Assembly: GCA_003241785.1 (NCBI GenBank)
Contig: QFPW01000006.1
Location: 248,001 to 312,000 of the forward strand
DNA: 64,000 nucleotides
Direction: 5' to 3'
Origin: Rhodovulum sulfidophilum
Lineage (GTDB): Bacteria > Pseudomonadota > Alphaproteobacteria > Rhodobacterales > Rhodobacteraceae
Numbering within the stretch: the first letter of the stretch is position 1; each line of letters opens with the position of its first letter. The translations under genes were made by a program, and so were the position numbers. Shown here in pieces: positions 1-10,789 of the stretch. The notes under the pieces are model-generated. The model was not told where the DNA came from. It ran no database searches and worked only from the letters and a program-made list of their open reading frames with translations.

Positions 1-1
1 G

Positions 2-559
2 CTGTCGCGCGAGCGGGTGGGCATGGAGATCCGCAAGCTCCTCGCGGCGCCCGATCCCGCGACGGCGGTCGCCGCGATGGCCGCGACCGGCATCCTCGCG
101 CGGCTGCTGCCCGGCGCCGACGCCCAGGCGCTCGGGCCGCTCGGCGTGGTCGAGGAGATGGTCGGGGAGGGGCCGGACTGGCACCGCCGGCTCGCGGCGC
201 TCGGGGCGGGCGAGGACTGGCCCGACCGGCTCCGGCTCTCGAAGGCCGAGGCCCGGCGGCTCGCGGCCACCCGCGCCGCGCTGGGGATTCCTGGCGCCGC
301 CGAGGCCGCCTATCGCGAGGGCGCGGAGCCGGCGCGCGACGCCGCGCTGATCCGCGCCGCGAGCCTCGGCGCGCCGCCCGGGCCCGAACTCGCCGCGGAG
401 ATCGCGCGCGGCGCGGCGGCCCGGCCGCCGGTCGCCGCCGCCGACCTCGCGCTCAAGGGCCCGGCGCTCGGCGCCGCGCTCCGCGATCTGGAGGCGGCGT
501 GGATCGCCTCGGATTTCCGCGCGACGCGGGAGGAGCTGCTCGCGCGGCGCGAACCGTAG
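2..559 (+). CDS. cca: CCA tRNA nucleotidyltransferase, C-terminal part (5' end outside window)
   Basis: The frame is open to the left edge, so the N-terminal nucleotidyltransferase head is missing. What remains is the helical C-terminal body: it begins LSRERVGMEIRKLLAAPDP, the motif typical of the tRNA-binding region of class II CCA-adding enzymes and poly(A) polymerases, followed by Ala/Arg-rich helices. The enzyme adds or repairs the 3' CCA of tRNAs in the cytoplasm. The ATG at 17 is internal, not the start. The stop codon TAG (557-559) lies inside a palindromic intergenic repeat. The gene converges on hemF. Assignment rests on the C-terminal motif only. Confidence 0.72.
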   Translation: MSRERVGMEIRKLLAAPDPATAVAAMAATGILARLLPGADAQALGPLGVVEEMVGEGPDWHRRLAALGAGEDWPDRLRLSKAEARRLAATRAALGIPGAAEAAYREGAEPARDAALIRAASLGAPPGPELAAEIARGAAARPPVAAADLALKGPALGAALRDLEAAWIASDFRATREELLARREP

Positions 560-633
560 GGCGGACCTCGGTCCGCCGTCCGGCGCCGCCCGCGAAGTGT
601 CCGCGGAAAAGGCGGATCGAGGTCCGCCCTACG
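555..633. repeat. Paired palindromic repeat, family A (REPIN-like)
   Basis: Two inverted copies of a ~22-bp unit beginning GTAGGGCGGACC, itself imperfectly palindromic (GGCGGACC..GGTCCGCC), lie at 556-577 and 611-632, separated by 33 bp. One arm matches the reverse complement of the other at all but about one position, so the block can fold into one large hairpin. It fills the gap between the convergent cca and hemF genes and probably ends both transcripts. Related copies occur at 14096-14150 and 58752-58785. Confidence 0.85.
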
Positions 634-642
634 CGGGGCGCC

Positions 643-1608
643 TCAAGGCCATTTCGCGACCGGCGGCAGCGACATCAGCACCGCCTCGGGATTGTGCCCG
701 GTGCGGAGCCCGAACTGCGTTCCCCGGTCGTAGACGAGGTTGAACTCGGCGTAGCGCCCGCGCTTCACGAGCTGGATCTCGCGCTGCTCCTCGGTCCAGG
801 GCTTGGCCATGTGGCGCGCGACGAGCGGCGGGAAGGCGGCGACGAAGGCGCGGCCCACGTCCTGGGTGAAGGCGAAATCCGCCTCCCAGTCGCCGGTGGC
901 GAGATCGTCGTAGAAGATCCCGCCGACGCCGCGCGGCTCGTTCCAGTGGCGGATCAGGAAATACTCGTCCGCCCATTCCTTGAATCGCGGATAGTACCCG
1001 GGATCATGCGCGTCGCAGGCCGCCTTGAGCTTGCCATGGAAGAAGGCGGTGTCCTCGGCCACCTCGATCATCGGGTTGAGGTCCGCCCCGCCGCCGAACC
1101 AGCTGCCCGAGGGGGTCCAGAACATCCGCGTGTTCATGTGCACCGCCGGCACCAGCGGCGAGCGCATATGCGCCACGAGGCTGATCCCGCTGGCCCAGAA
1201 CCGCGGATCGGCGTCGAGCCCGGGGATCTCCTTGCGCGCCGTCAGGTGCCGCCTCGCCATCGGCTCGAGGACCCCGTGCACGGTCGAGATATTGACGCCG
1301 ACCTTCTCGAACACCCGGCCGCGCATCACCGACATCACGCCGCCGCCCGCGTCCTCGCCCTCGAGCGCCGCCGCGCGGCGGGTCTCCTTGCGCTCGAACC
1401 GACCGGGCGCCATCTCGGCGAAATCGCCGACGTCGAGCGCGTCCTCGAGCGCCTCGAAGGCCGCGCAGATCTCGTCGCGCAGCGCGGTGAACCAGGCGCT
1501 GGCGCGCGCCTTGCGCTCCAGGGCCACTTCCTCGGAGACCGTCTCCACTTCCACCCGACCGACCATCGCGTCTTCACCCCAGCGTCTTTGCTGTCCGGTT
1601 ACCGACAT
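643..1608 (-). CDS. hemF: Oxygen-dependent coproporphyrinogen-III oxidase
   Basis: 321 aa. Catalyses the O2-dependent oxidative decarboxylation of coproporphyrinogen III to protoporphyrinogen IX in haem and tetrapyrrole synthesis; a soluble homodimer. Family signatures are clear: the VGVNISTVHG strand, the ISLVAHMRSPLVPAVHMNTR core, WFGGGADLNP, and the C-terminal HNPEAVLMSLPPVAKW. The start at 1608 is preceded by AGGAG about 7 nt upstream; ATG at 1566 is an alternative giving 307 aa, nearer the usual ~300 aa. It stands alone, diverging from the ABC transporter at 1880. Relevant to the haem proteins encoded further on (petABC). Confidence 0.95.
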   Translation of the reverse strand: MSVTGQQRRWGEDAMVGRVEVETVSEEVALERKARASAWFTALRDEICAAFEALEDALDVGDFAEMAPGRFERKETRRAAALEGEDAGGGVMSVMRGRVFEKVGVNISTVHGVLEPMARRHLTARKEIPGLDADPRFWASGISLVAHMRSPLVPAVHMNTRMFWTPSGSWFGGGADLNPMIEVAEDTAFFHGKLKAACDAHDPGYYPRFKEWADEYFLIRHWNEPRGVGGIFYDDLATGDWEADFAFTQDVGRAFVAAFPPLVARHMAKPWTEEQREIQLVKRGRYAEFNLVYDRGTQFGLRTGHNPEAVLMSLPPVAKWP

Positions 1609-1879
1609 CTTCCCGCTCCTGTCCAGCCGCGATCGCCGCGGCGCCGGTCAGGATCTGCGCCCGCGCGCGCCCCCGCGCCTTGCGCTGGATCAAGCCCTCG
1701 GCGGTTCGCCCGCCCATCGGGGCGTGACAATCGCGCCGAACTCCTGTAGAAAGCCGCCGACCTTCAGGGGAGACGCGGAATGGATATTTTCGGGATGCCC
1801 GCGCGCGACTGAGCCGCCGCCCCGAAATCGGGCCGCCCGGCCCCTCCATCTCCCCGTTTCGATCTCCGTAGGTCTTCCC

Positions 1880-3721
<1,842 letters not shown>

Positions 3722-3831
3722 CATCGGCCGTTGCGCTCGCCCCCGGGCCGGGGCACGTTTTCGCGGGCGCGGGACAGCCCCGCGCCCGCGGCTTCGGCCG
3801 CGGCGACTTTCCTATGCATAACGAGGCCTGA

Positions 3832-4569
3832 ATGACTGGACGCCAATTCGCCATCGGCTGCGTGCTCGCCGCCCTGCTCGGCGGCTCCGCCGCGACCGCG
3901 CAGGAGACGGACAAGGTGATCGTGCTGATCAACCCCAATTCCAACGCGACCGCGACGCAGTCGATGGCGGATCTGGCGCGCGCCGAGCTCGGCGCCGCCG
4001 CGACGGTCGAGGGGCTGAGCAACACCGGGGCGCCGCCGCTCCTGACCACGCCCGAGGACATGGCGAACGCGATCCCGGGCGTCGTCGCCGCCGGGGTCGA
4101 GGCGGCGAAGAACCCGGCGGTCTCCGCGATCATCGTCGCGGCCTTCAGCGACCCCGGCCTCGCCGAGCTGCGCGAAGAGGTCAAGGTGCCGGTCTTCGGC
4201 ATCGGCGAGGAGGCCTTCCGCGAGGCGGCGCGGGGCGGCCGGCCGTTCGGGATCGCGACGATCACCCCGGATCCCGCGCTGATCGCCTCCTTCAAAGCGA
4301 AGGCCGAGGAACTCGGCTTCGGCGCGCAGTATCGCGGCGTCCGGGTCACGCCGGGCGATCCGAACGCGCTCGTCAAGGATCCCGCCGCGCTCGACGCGGC
4401 GCTCGCCGAGGCGGTCAAGGCCTCGATCGAGGAGGACGGCGCCGAGGCGGTGATCATGGGCGGTGGACCGCTTTCGGCCGCGGGCCTCCGGCTCCAGCCC
4501 GGGTTCGACGCGCCGCTCGTGGTCGCGGTGAACGCCGCCGCGCGCGCCGCGCTCGCGGCGTCGGAATAG
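3832..4569 (+). CDS. Exported Asp/Glu/hydantoin racemase-fold protein lacking catalytic cysteines
   Basis: 245 aa. Residues 1-24 form a signal peptide ending AATAQE. The rest matches the Asp/Glu/hydantoin racemase superfamily: an N-terminal VLINPNSNATAT strand-loop, AAFSDPGL at 103-110 and IMGGGPLS at 208-215. Family enzymes normally carry a catalytic cysteine in each of these two loops; here both positions are Ala/Gly and the mature chain has no cysteine at all. Together with the predicted export this argues against racemase activity and for a binding role, which is inference. It lies between two ABC exporters on the same strand, with gaps of 110 and 134 bp. Confidence 0.75.
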   Translation: MTGRQFAIGCVLAALLGGSAATAQETDKVIVLINPNSNATATQSMADLARAELGAAATVEGLSNTGAPPLLTTPEDMANAIPGVVAAGVEAAKNPAVSAIIVAAFSDPGLAELREEVKVPVFGIGEEAFREAARGGRPFGIATITPDPALIASFKAKAEELGFGAQYRGVRVTPGDPNALVKDPAALDAALAEAVKASIEEDGAEAVIMGGGPLSAAGLRLQPGFDAPLVVAVNAAARAALAASE

Positions 4570-4587
4570 CCCGCGCGAGGGTTCCCG

Positions 4588-4638
4588 GGCGGCGCGGCGC
4601 GATCGCAACGCCGCGCCGCCGGTGACACCCGGCGGCGC
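4588..4638 (+). other. Overlapping, mutually exclusive GC hairpins upstream of ABC exporter copy 2
   Basis: A 12-bp perfect stem (GGCGGCGCGGCG at 4588-4599 with 4609-4620, 9-nt loop) and a 10-bp perfect stem (4613-4622 with 4629-4638, loop TGACAC) share bases 4613-4620, so only one can form at a time. No U-tract follows either. This could be a terminator pair or an attenuator between the racemase-like gene and the next ABC gene. Confidence 0.45.
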
Positions 4639-4703
4639 GCGCCTATATTGCGAGATGACAGCGGCCCGCGCGCGGCGCGGGCCCTTCCGTTCGAGAGTGC
4701 CCG

Positions 4704-6611
<1,908 letters not shown>

Positions 6612-6636
6612 CCGGCGGGGCGCGGCCGGAGCGCTC

Positions 6637-6666
6637 GGCGGGGGTGGCCGCCGGCGGTGGCGGCGC
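6637..6666. repeat. 30-bp dispersed intergenic repeat (copy 1 of 2)
   Basis: A 30-bp stretch matching 38349-38378 at 28 of 30 positions (core GGGGGT-S-GCCGCCGGCGGTGG). It lies in the 127-bp gap before tlyA, inside highly GC-skewed sequence with several other self-complementary runs. Function unknown. Confidence 0.5.
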
Positions 6667-6738
6667 GGCGGGCCTCGCGCCGGTGGCGCCGCCGCGCCCG
6701 CGCCGCCTTCGGGCGGGGGCGCGCGTGGCGGGCGCGCG

Positions 6739-7470
6739 ATGACCCGCCGTCTCGACCAGGCGCTGGTTGACCGCGGCCTCGCCGAGAGCCGCGCCCGGGC
6801 CCAGGCGCTGATCGCCGCCGGCGTGGTCACCGTGGACGGCGCCCCCGAAACCAAGCCGGCGCGCAAGGTCGCGGCGACCGCCGCGCTCGCCCTCACCGCC
6901 GATCCGCTGCCCTATGTCTCGCGCGCGGCGCTGAAGCTCGTCCACGCGCTCGACGCCTTCGCGCTCGATCCGTCGGGCAGGGTCGCGCTCGACCTCGGCG
7001 CCTCCACCGGCGGCTTCTCCCAGGTGCTGCTCGAACGCGGCGCGGCCGAGGTCTGGGCGATCGACGTCGGCCATGGCCAGCTCGCCCCGGCGCTGCGGAG
7101 CGCGCCCCGGCTCCATCTGATCGAGGGTCTGAACGCGCGCGACCTTACCGCCGCGCATGTACCGCCGCCGGAGTTCATCGTCTCCGACCTCTCCTTCATC
7201 TCGCTCGAAAAGGCGCTGCCGCCCGCCCTCGGCCTCGCCGCGCCCGGCGCCACGCTCGCGGCGCTGATCAAGCCGCAGTTCGAAGTAGGCCCCGCCTTCG
7301 TCGGCAAGGGCGGGATCGTGCGCGACGCCGCCGCGGTCACTCGGGTCCGCGCCGGGATCCGGGCCTTCCTCGAAACCTCGGGCTGGATCGTGCTCGGCGA
7401 GGACACGAGCCCGATCCAGGGCGGCGACGGCAATACCGAATACCTGATCGCCGCGCTCAAGGACGCCTGA
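6739..7470 (+). CDS. tlyA: TlyA-family rRNA 2'-O-methyltransferase
   Basis: 243 aa. The N-terminal ~60 residues form an S4 RNA-binding domain (RLDQALVDRGLAESRARAQA start), followed by an FtsJ/RrmJ-type methyltransferase with SAM motif I LDLGASTGGFSQ near residue 84 and the SDLSFISL and LIKPQFE motifs. TlyA enzymes 2'-O-methylate cytidines in rRNA; the name haemolysin is historical. Length fits the family. The next gene is another RNA methyltransferase, a common pairing in alphaproteobacteria. Confidence 0.9.
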   Translation: MTRRLDQALVDRGLAESRARAQALIAAGVVTVDGAPETKPARKVAATAALALTADPLPYVSRAALKLVHALDAFALDPSGRVALDLGASTGGFSQVLLERGAAEVWAIDVGHGQLAPALRSAPRLHLIEGLNARDLTAAHVPPPEFIVSDLSFISLEKALPPALGLAAPGATLAALIKPQFEVGPAFVGKGGIVRDAAAVTRVRAGIRAFLETSGWIVLGEDTSPIQGGDGNTEYLIAALKDA

Positions 7471-7565
7471 CGCGGGCGCCCCTGTTCCGGCCGCCGGACG
7501 CTCCGCCGGCGACCCGCTTCTGTCCCGGGTTCATATGGGCATGAAATCTATCGGGCAGGCGGGGG

Positions 7566-7684
7566 CCCCGGCCAACAGGCCGGGGAAGCATATTCTTCGA
7601 GCCCGGCCGAAGGCCGGTCCGCCCGCGCCGGCCAAAGGGCCGGCGCGCCCGCCGAAGGCGGCGATCGCCCCCGGTTCGACCGGG
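7566..7684. repeat. Array of five consecutive short stem-loops
   Basis: Five perfect or near-perfect hairpins follow one another: 7566-7585 (8-bp stem, loop AACA), 7603-7617 (CCGGCC-GAA-GGCCGG), 7625-7646 (9-bp stem), 7650-7660 (CGCC-GAA-GGCG) and 7670-7684 (CCCGGT-TCG-ACCGGG). They fill most of the 279-bp gap between the two RNA methyltransferase genes. The open frame that crosses them is a by-product of the repeats. Possible roles are transcript processing or termination. Confidence 0.6.
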
Positions 7685-7749
7685 CGCGGCTTGAAGACAT
7701 CGGGGCGCGGCCCTAAGACCCGGGCACCCAGCGGGAGCGAGGCGGCGGG

Positions 7750-8979
7750 ATGAGCGACGAGGACCAGCGCGAGATTCGCGTCGAGCGGCTGAACCGCGCC
7801 GGCGAGGGGGTCGCCGCCGGGGGCGTGACCGTGCCCTTCGCGCTGCCGGGCGAGCTGGTCCGGGGCGCGGTCGTCGAGGGATACCTGATCCCGGCCGCGA
7901 TCCTCGAACCCCATCCGGAGCGGGTGACGCCGCCCTGCCGCCATTTCGGGACCTGCGGCGGCTGCGCGCTGCAGCACGCCTCCGACGCCTTCCTCGCCGG
8001 CTGGAAGCAGGCGACGGTCGAGACCGCGCTGGCCCGCCAGGGGCTCGCGGCGCCGTTCCGGCCGGTCGCGACCTCGCCCGCGCGGTCGCGGCGGCGGGCG
8101 ACCTTCACCGGACGGCGGACGCGCAAGACGGTCCAGGTCGGCTTTCACGCCCGGCGCTCGGAGACCGTGGTCGACATCGCCGACTGCCCGCTGATCCGGC
8201 CCGAACTGCTCGCGGCGAAGCCGGTGCTCGCCGAGGTGGCCGGCTTCGGCGCCGCGCGGGGCGGGACGGTCCGGCTCGGGCTCAGCGCCTCGGAGGCGGG
8301 GCTCGACCTCGACGTTTCCGAGGCCAAGCCGCTCGACGCGGCCGGGCTCGCGGCGCTCGCGCGGATCGCCGAGGCGGCCGACCTCGCCCGGCTCGCCTGG
8401 AACGGCGAGGTGATCGCGCTGCGCCGGCCGCCGGCGCAGGTCTTCGGCCGCGCCCGGGTGACGCCACCCGCGGGCGGCTTCCTGCAGGCGACCGCGGAGG
8501 GCCAGGCGGCGCTGACCGCGGCGGTGCGCGCGGCGACGCGCGGCGCGCGGCGGATCGCCGATCTCTTCTCGGGCTGCGGCACCTTCTCGCTGCCGCTCGC
8601 CGAGGGCGCCGAGGTACACGCGGTCGAGGGCGCGGCGCCGGCGCTCGCGGCGCTCGACCGCGGCTGGCGCGCGACCCCGGGGCTCGGCCGGGTGACGACC
8701 GAGCGGCGCGACCTCTTCCGCCGGCCGCTGCTCGCCGCCGAGCTCGCGCGCACCGAGGCGGTCGTGCTCGACCCGCCGCGCGCCGGCGCCGAGGCGCAGG
8801 TCCGCGAACTCGCGGCCTCGGCCGTGCCCCGGATCGCGATGGTCTCCTGCGATCCGGTGACCTTCGCCCGCGACGCGGCGATCCTCCGCGCGGGCGGCTA
8901 CCGGCTCGACTGGGTCCAGGTGGTGGACCAGTTCCGCTGGTCGGGCCATGTCGAGATCGCGGCCGCGCTCAGCCGCTGA
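7750..8979 (+). CDS. RlmD/RumA-type [4Fe-4S] class I RNA 5-methyluridine methyltransferase
   Basis: 409 aa. An N-terminal TRAM-like segment (residues ~5-55) precedes the cluster motif CRHFGTCGGCALQH at ~63-76, with a further Cys in DIADCPLI, matching the iron-sulphur cluster of RlmD-like enzymes. The C-terminal methyltransferase has SAM motif ADLFSGCGTFSLPLAEGAEV, VVLDPPRAG and the catalytic VSCDPVTFARD, with nucleophile Cys367. It should methylate C5 of a uridine in rRNA or tRNA; the exact site cannot be told from sequence. ATG at 7750 follows a purine-rich AGCGAGGCGGCGGG. Confidence 0.9.
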   Translation: MSDEDQREIRVERLNRAGEGVAAGGVTVPFALPGELVRGAVVEGYLIPAAILEPHPERVTPPCRHFGTCGGCALQHASDAFLAGWKQATVETALARQGLAAPFRPVATSPARSRRRATFTGRRTRKTVQVGFHARRSETVVDIADCPLIRPELLAAKPVLAEVAGFGAARGGTVRLGLSASEAGLDLDVSEAKPLDAAGLAALARIAEAADLARLAWNGEVIALRRPPAQVFGRARVTPPAGGFLQATAEGQAALTAAVRAATRGARRIADLFSGCGTFSLPLAEGAEVHAVEGAAPALAALDRGWRATPGLGRVTTERRDLFRRPLLAAELARTEAVVLDPPRAGAEAQVRELAASAVPRIAMVSCDPVTFARDAAILRAGGYRLDWVQVVDQFRWSGHVEIAAALSR

Positions 8980-9066
8980 TCGACATGCCCGGCCTGAAAG
9001 CGGTACACTCGCCGCAGGTGAGACCGACCGTTCCGGGTTGGCCGTTGTCAGGGGAGGATCCACGCC

Positions 9067-9273
9067 ATGACAGTGGAAGCATCCGAGCGTCGCGAAGCCC
9101 GACGCGCCGAAGCCGACCGCATCGAGACCGAGATCCGCGCGCTGCGCGAAGCGCTCGCCGATTTCGACATCACGCCGCACCGGCGCGAGGAATTCGACCT
9201 GAGGCTCGAGCGCGCGCTCGCGCGCCGCGCCCAGCTGACGGGCGCGTTCGAGGCCGCCGCCGATCCGGCCTGA
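9067..9273 (+). CDS. Small charged helical protein, function unknown
   Basis: 68 aa, almost entirely charged and heptad-like (RRAEADRIETEIRALREAL; RLERALARRAQL), so probably a short coiled coil. No signal peptide or membrane segment. It is supported as a real gene by a strong Shine-Dalgarno sequence (AGGGGAGG about 11 nt before ATG) and G/C third positions. I do not recognise the family. It lies after the RlmD-like gene and converges on aroC across a palindromic repeat. Confidence 0.6.
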   Translation: MTVEASERREARRAEADRIETEIRALREALADFDITPHRREEFDLRLERALARRAQLTGAFEAAADPA

Positions 9274-9299
9274 GCGCGGCGCCGCGGCGGCGCGGCACC

Positions 9300-9376
9300 G
9301 CCCCGGACCCGATCCGGGGCCTCGAACCCGGCGCGGGGCTCGGACGGGCGTCGAGGCCCCGGGTCGAGCCCGGGGC
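9300..9376. repeat. Paired palindromic repeat, family B (REPIN-like)
   Basis: Two inverted arms built on the palindrome CCCCGGACC-GATCCGGGG: 9300-9320 and 9355-9376. Including flanking GGCCTCGA/TCGAGGCC bases, about 21 of 25 positions pair across the block. It lies between the convergent 68-aa gene and aroC, so it may terminate both. A related pair is at 20745-20824. Confidence 0.8.
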
Positions 9377-9398
9377 GGCGGCGCTCAAGCGAGTTCGC

Positions 9399-10502
9399 TC
9401 AGCCGCCGATCCTGCCGCCCCGGTCGCCGACCTGGCCGCGGTGCAGCAGCAGCTGGTCGAGCAGCACGCAGGCCATCATCGCCTCGCCCACCGGGACCGC
9501 GCGGATGCCGACGCAGGGGTCGTGGCGGCCCTTGGTGACGATCTCGGTCTCCGCGCCCGCCGGGGTGATCGTGTGGCGCGGCGTCAGGATCGAGCTCGTC
9601 GGCTTCACCGCGAAGCGCGCGACGATCTCCTGGCCGGTCGAGATGCCGCCGAGGATGCCGCCGGCGTGGTTCGAGGAATAGCGCGGGCCGTCGTTGCCCA
9701 TGAAGATCTCGTCGGCGTTCTCCGAGCCGCTGAGCTCGGCCGCGCCGAAGCCCGCGCCGATCTCGACGCCCTTGACAGCGTTGATCGACATCATCGCCGC
9801 CGCGATCTCGGTGTCGAGCTTGGCGTAGATCGGCGCGCCGAGCCCCGCCGGCACGCCCTCGGCGCGGATCTCGATCACCGCGCCGATCGAATTGCCGGAT
9901 TTGCGCAGCCCGTCGAGGTAGTCGGCCCAGCCCGCCGCCGCGGCCGCGTCGGGGCACCAGAACGGGTTGCGCGCGACCTCGTCCCAGTCCCAGGCGGCGG
10001 GGTCGATCGCGCGCGCCCCCATCCTCACCATCGCGCCCCGGATCCGGAGCCCGGGCATGAGCTCGGAAAGCGCCGCCCGCGCCACGCCGCCGGCGGCGAC
10101 CCGGGCCGCCGTCTCGCGCGCGCTCGACCGCCCGCCGCCGCGATAGTCGCGGATGCCGTATTTCTGGAAATAGGTGATGTCGGCGTGGCCGGGCCGGAAC
10201 TTCCCCGCGATGTCGCCGTAATCCTTCGACCGCTGGTCGGTGTTGCGGATCAGGAGGCTGATCGGCGTGCCCGTGGTCTTGCCCTCGAACACGCCCGACA
10301 GGATCTCGACCGCGTCGTCCTCGCGCCGCTGGGTCGTGAAGCGGCTGGTGCCGGGCTTGCGCGCGTCGAGCCAGGGCTGGATCAGCGCCTCGGAAAGCGC
10401 CACGCCGGGCGGGCAGCCATCGACGACGCAGCCGAGCGCCGGGCCGTGGCTCTCGCCCCAGGTGGTGACGCGGAACAGATGACCGAAACCGTTGATCGAC
10501 AT
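9399..10502 (-). CDS. aroC: Chorismate synthase
   Basis: 367 aa. Converts 5-enolpyruvylshikimate-3-phosphate to chorismate, the last shared step to aromatic amino acids; needs reduced FMN. Signatures are complete: GHLFRVTTWGESHGPALG at the N-terminus, the RPGHADITYFQKYG region, YRGGGRSSARETAARVAAGG, and the C-terminal RHDPCVGIRAVPVGEAM. Length is typical (360-370). It diverges from the riboswitch-controlled thi operon; the shared upstream region holds a cluster of AACGTG motifs. Confidence 0.97.
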   Translation of the reverse strand: MSINGFGHLFRVTTWGESHGPALGCVVDGCPPGVALSEALIQPWLDARKPGTSRFTTQRREDDAVEILSGVFEGKTTGTPISLLIRNTDQRSKDYGDIAGKFRPGHADITYFQKYGIRDYRGGGRSSARETAARVAAGGVARAALSELMPGLRIRGAMVRMGARAIDPAAWDWDEVARNPFWCPDAAAAAGWADYLDGLRKSGNSIGAVIEIRAEGVPAGLGAPIYAKLDTEIAAAMMSINAVKGVEIGAGFGAAELSGSENADEIFMGNDGPRYSSNHAGGILGGISTGQEIVARFAVKPTSSILTPRHTITPAGAETEIVTKGRHDPCVGIRAVPVGEAMMACVLLDQLLLHRGQVGDRGGRIGG

Positions 10503-10534
10503 GGCGTTCTCCCTAGCGGCCTCGTCCTACTCCG

Positions 10535-10613
10535 TCACGTTTCAAGAGAAAAGCACGTTAGGTGTGTATCGCGGCTCCCCTCAAACGTGATTCCCTTGCT
10601 GCGAACGTGATTC
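10535..10613. promoter_or_regulatory. Cluster of four AACGTG-type motifs between aroC and thiB
   Basis: Two inverted copies (TCACGTTT at 10535-10542, GCACGTTA at 10553-10560) and two direct copies (AACGTGATTC at 10584-10593 and 10604-10613, exactly 20 nt apart, two helical turns). All fall in the divergent promoter region, upstream of the TPP riboswitch. The regular spacing suggests a regulator-binding array; the protein is unknown. Confidence 0.5.
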
Positions 10614-10649
10614 TTCCTTGGCAGCGCACCGCCGCCTGCTATGGTCGGC

Positions 10650-10745
10650 TCCGCCTCGGGGGGTCCGGCGAACCGGACTGAGATGCGCGGAGCTCGCCGC
10701 CGACCCGTCGAACCTGAACCGGCTCATACCGGCGGAGGGAAGGCC
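10650..10745 (+). promoter_or_regulatory. TPP riboswitch (THI element)
   Basis: Carries the conserved THI-box segments in order: a GGGG-rich P1/P2 strand near 10657-10665, GGACTGAGATG at 10675-10685, ACCCGTCGAACCTGAACCGG around 10702-10721 and the closing CCGGCGGAGGGAA at 10730-10742. It sits directly upstream of thiBPQ. The downstream GGCC-rich platform precedes the AAGGGGG ribosome site of thiB, so thiamine pyrophosphate binding probably blocks translation or ends transcription of the importer genes. Confidence 0.95.
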
Positions 10746-10789
10746 AAGGCCCGATGGCCCCGGCGCCCGTTCCGCCAAGGGGGATCACC

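Noticed and set aside
7566..7684. CRISPR array
   Set aside because: Hairpins differ in sequence and spacing, no constant repeat with unique spacers, and no cas genes.
7535..7753. 72-aa open frame across the hairpin array
   Set aside because: Its Pro/Lys/Ala-rich sequence is the translation of tandem hairpins; no family pattern.
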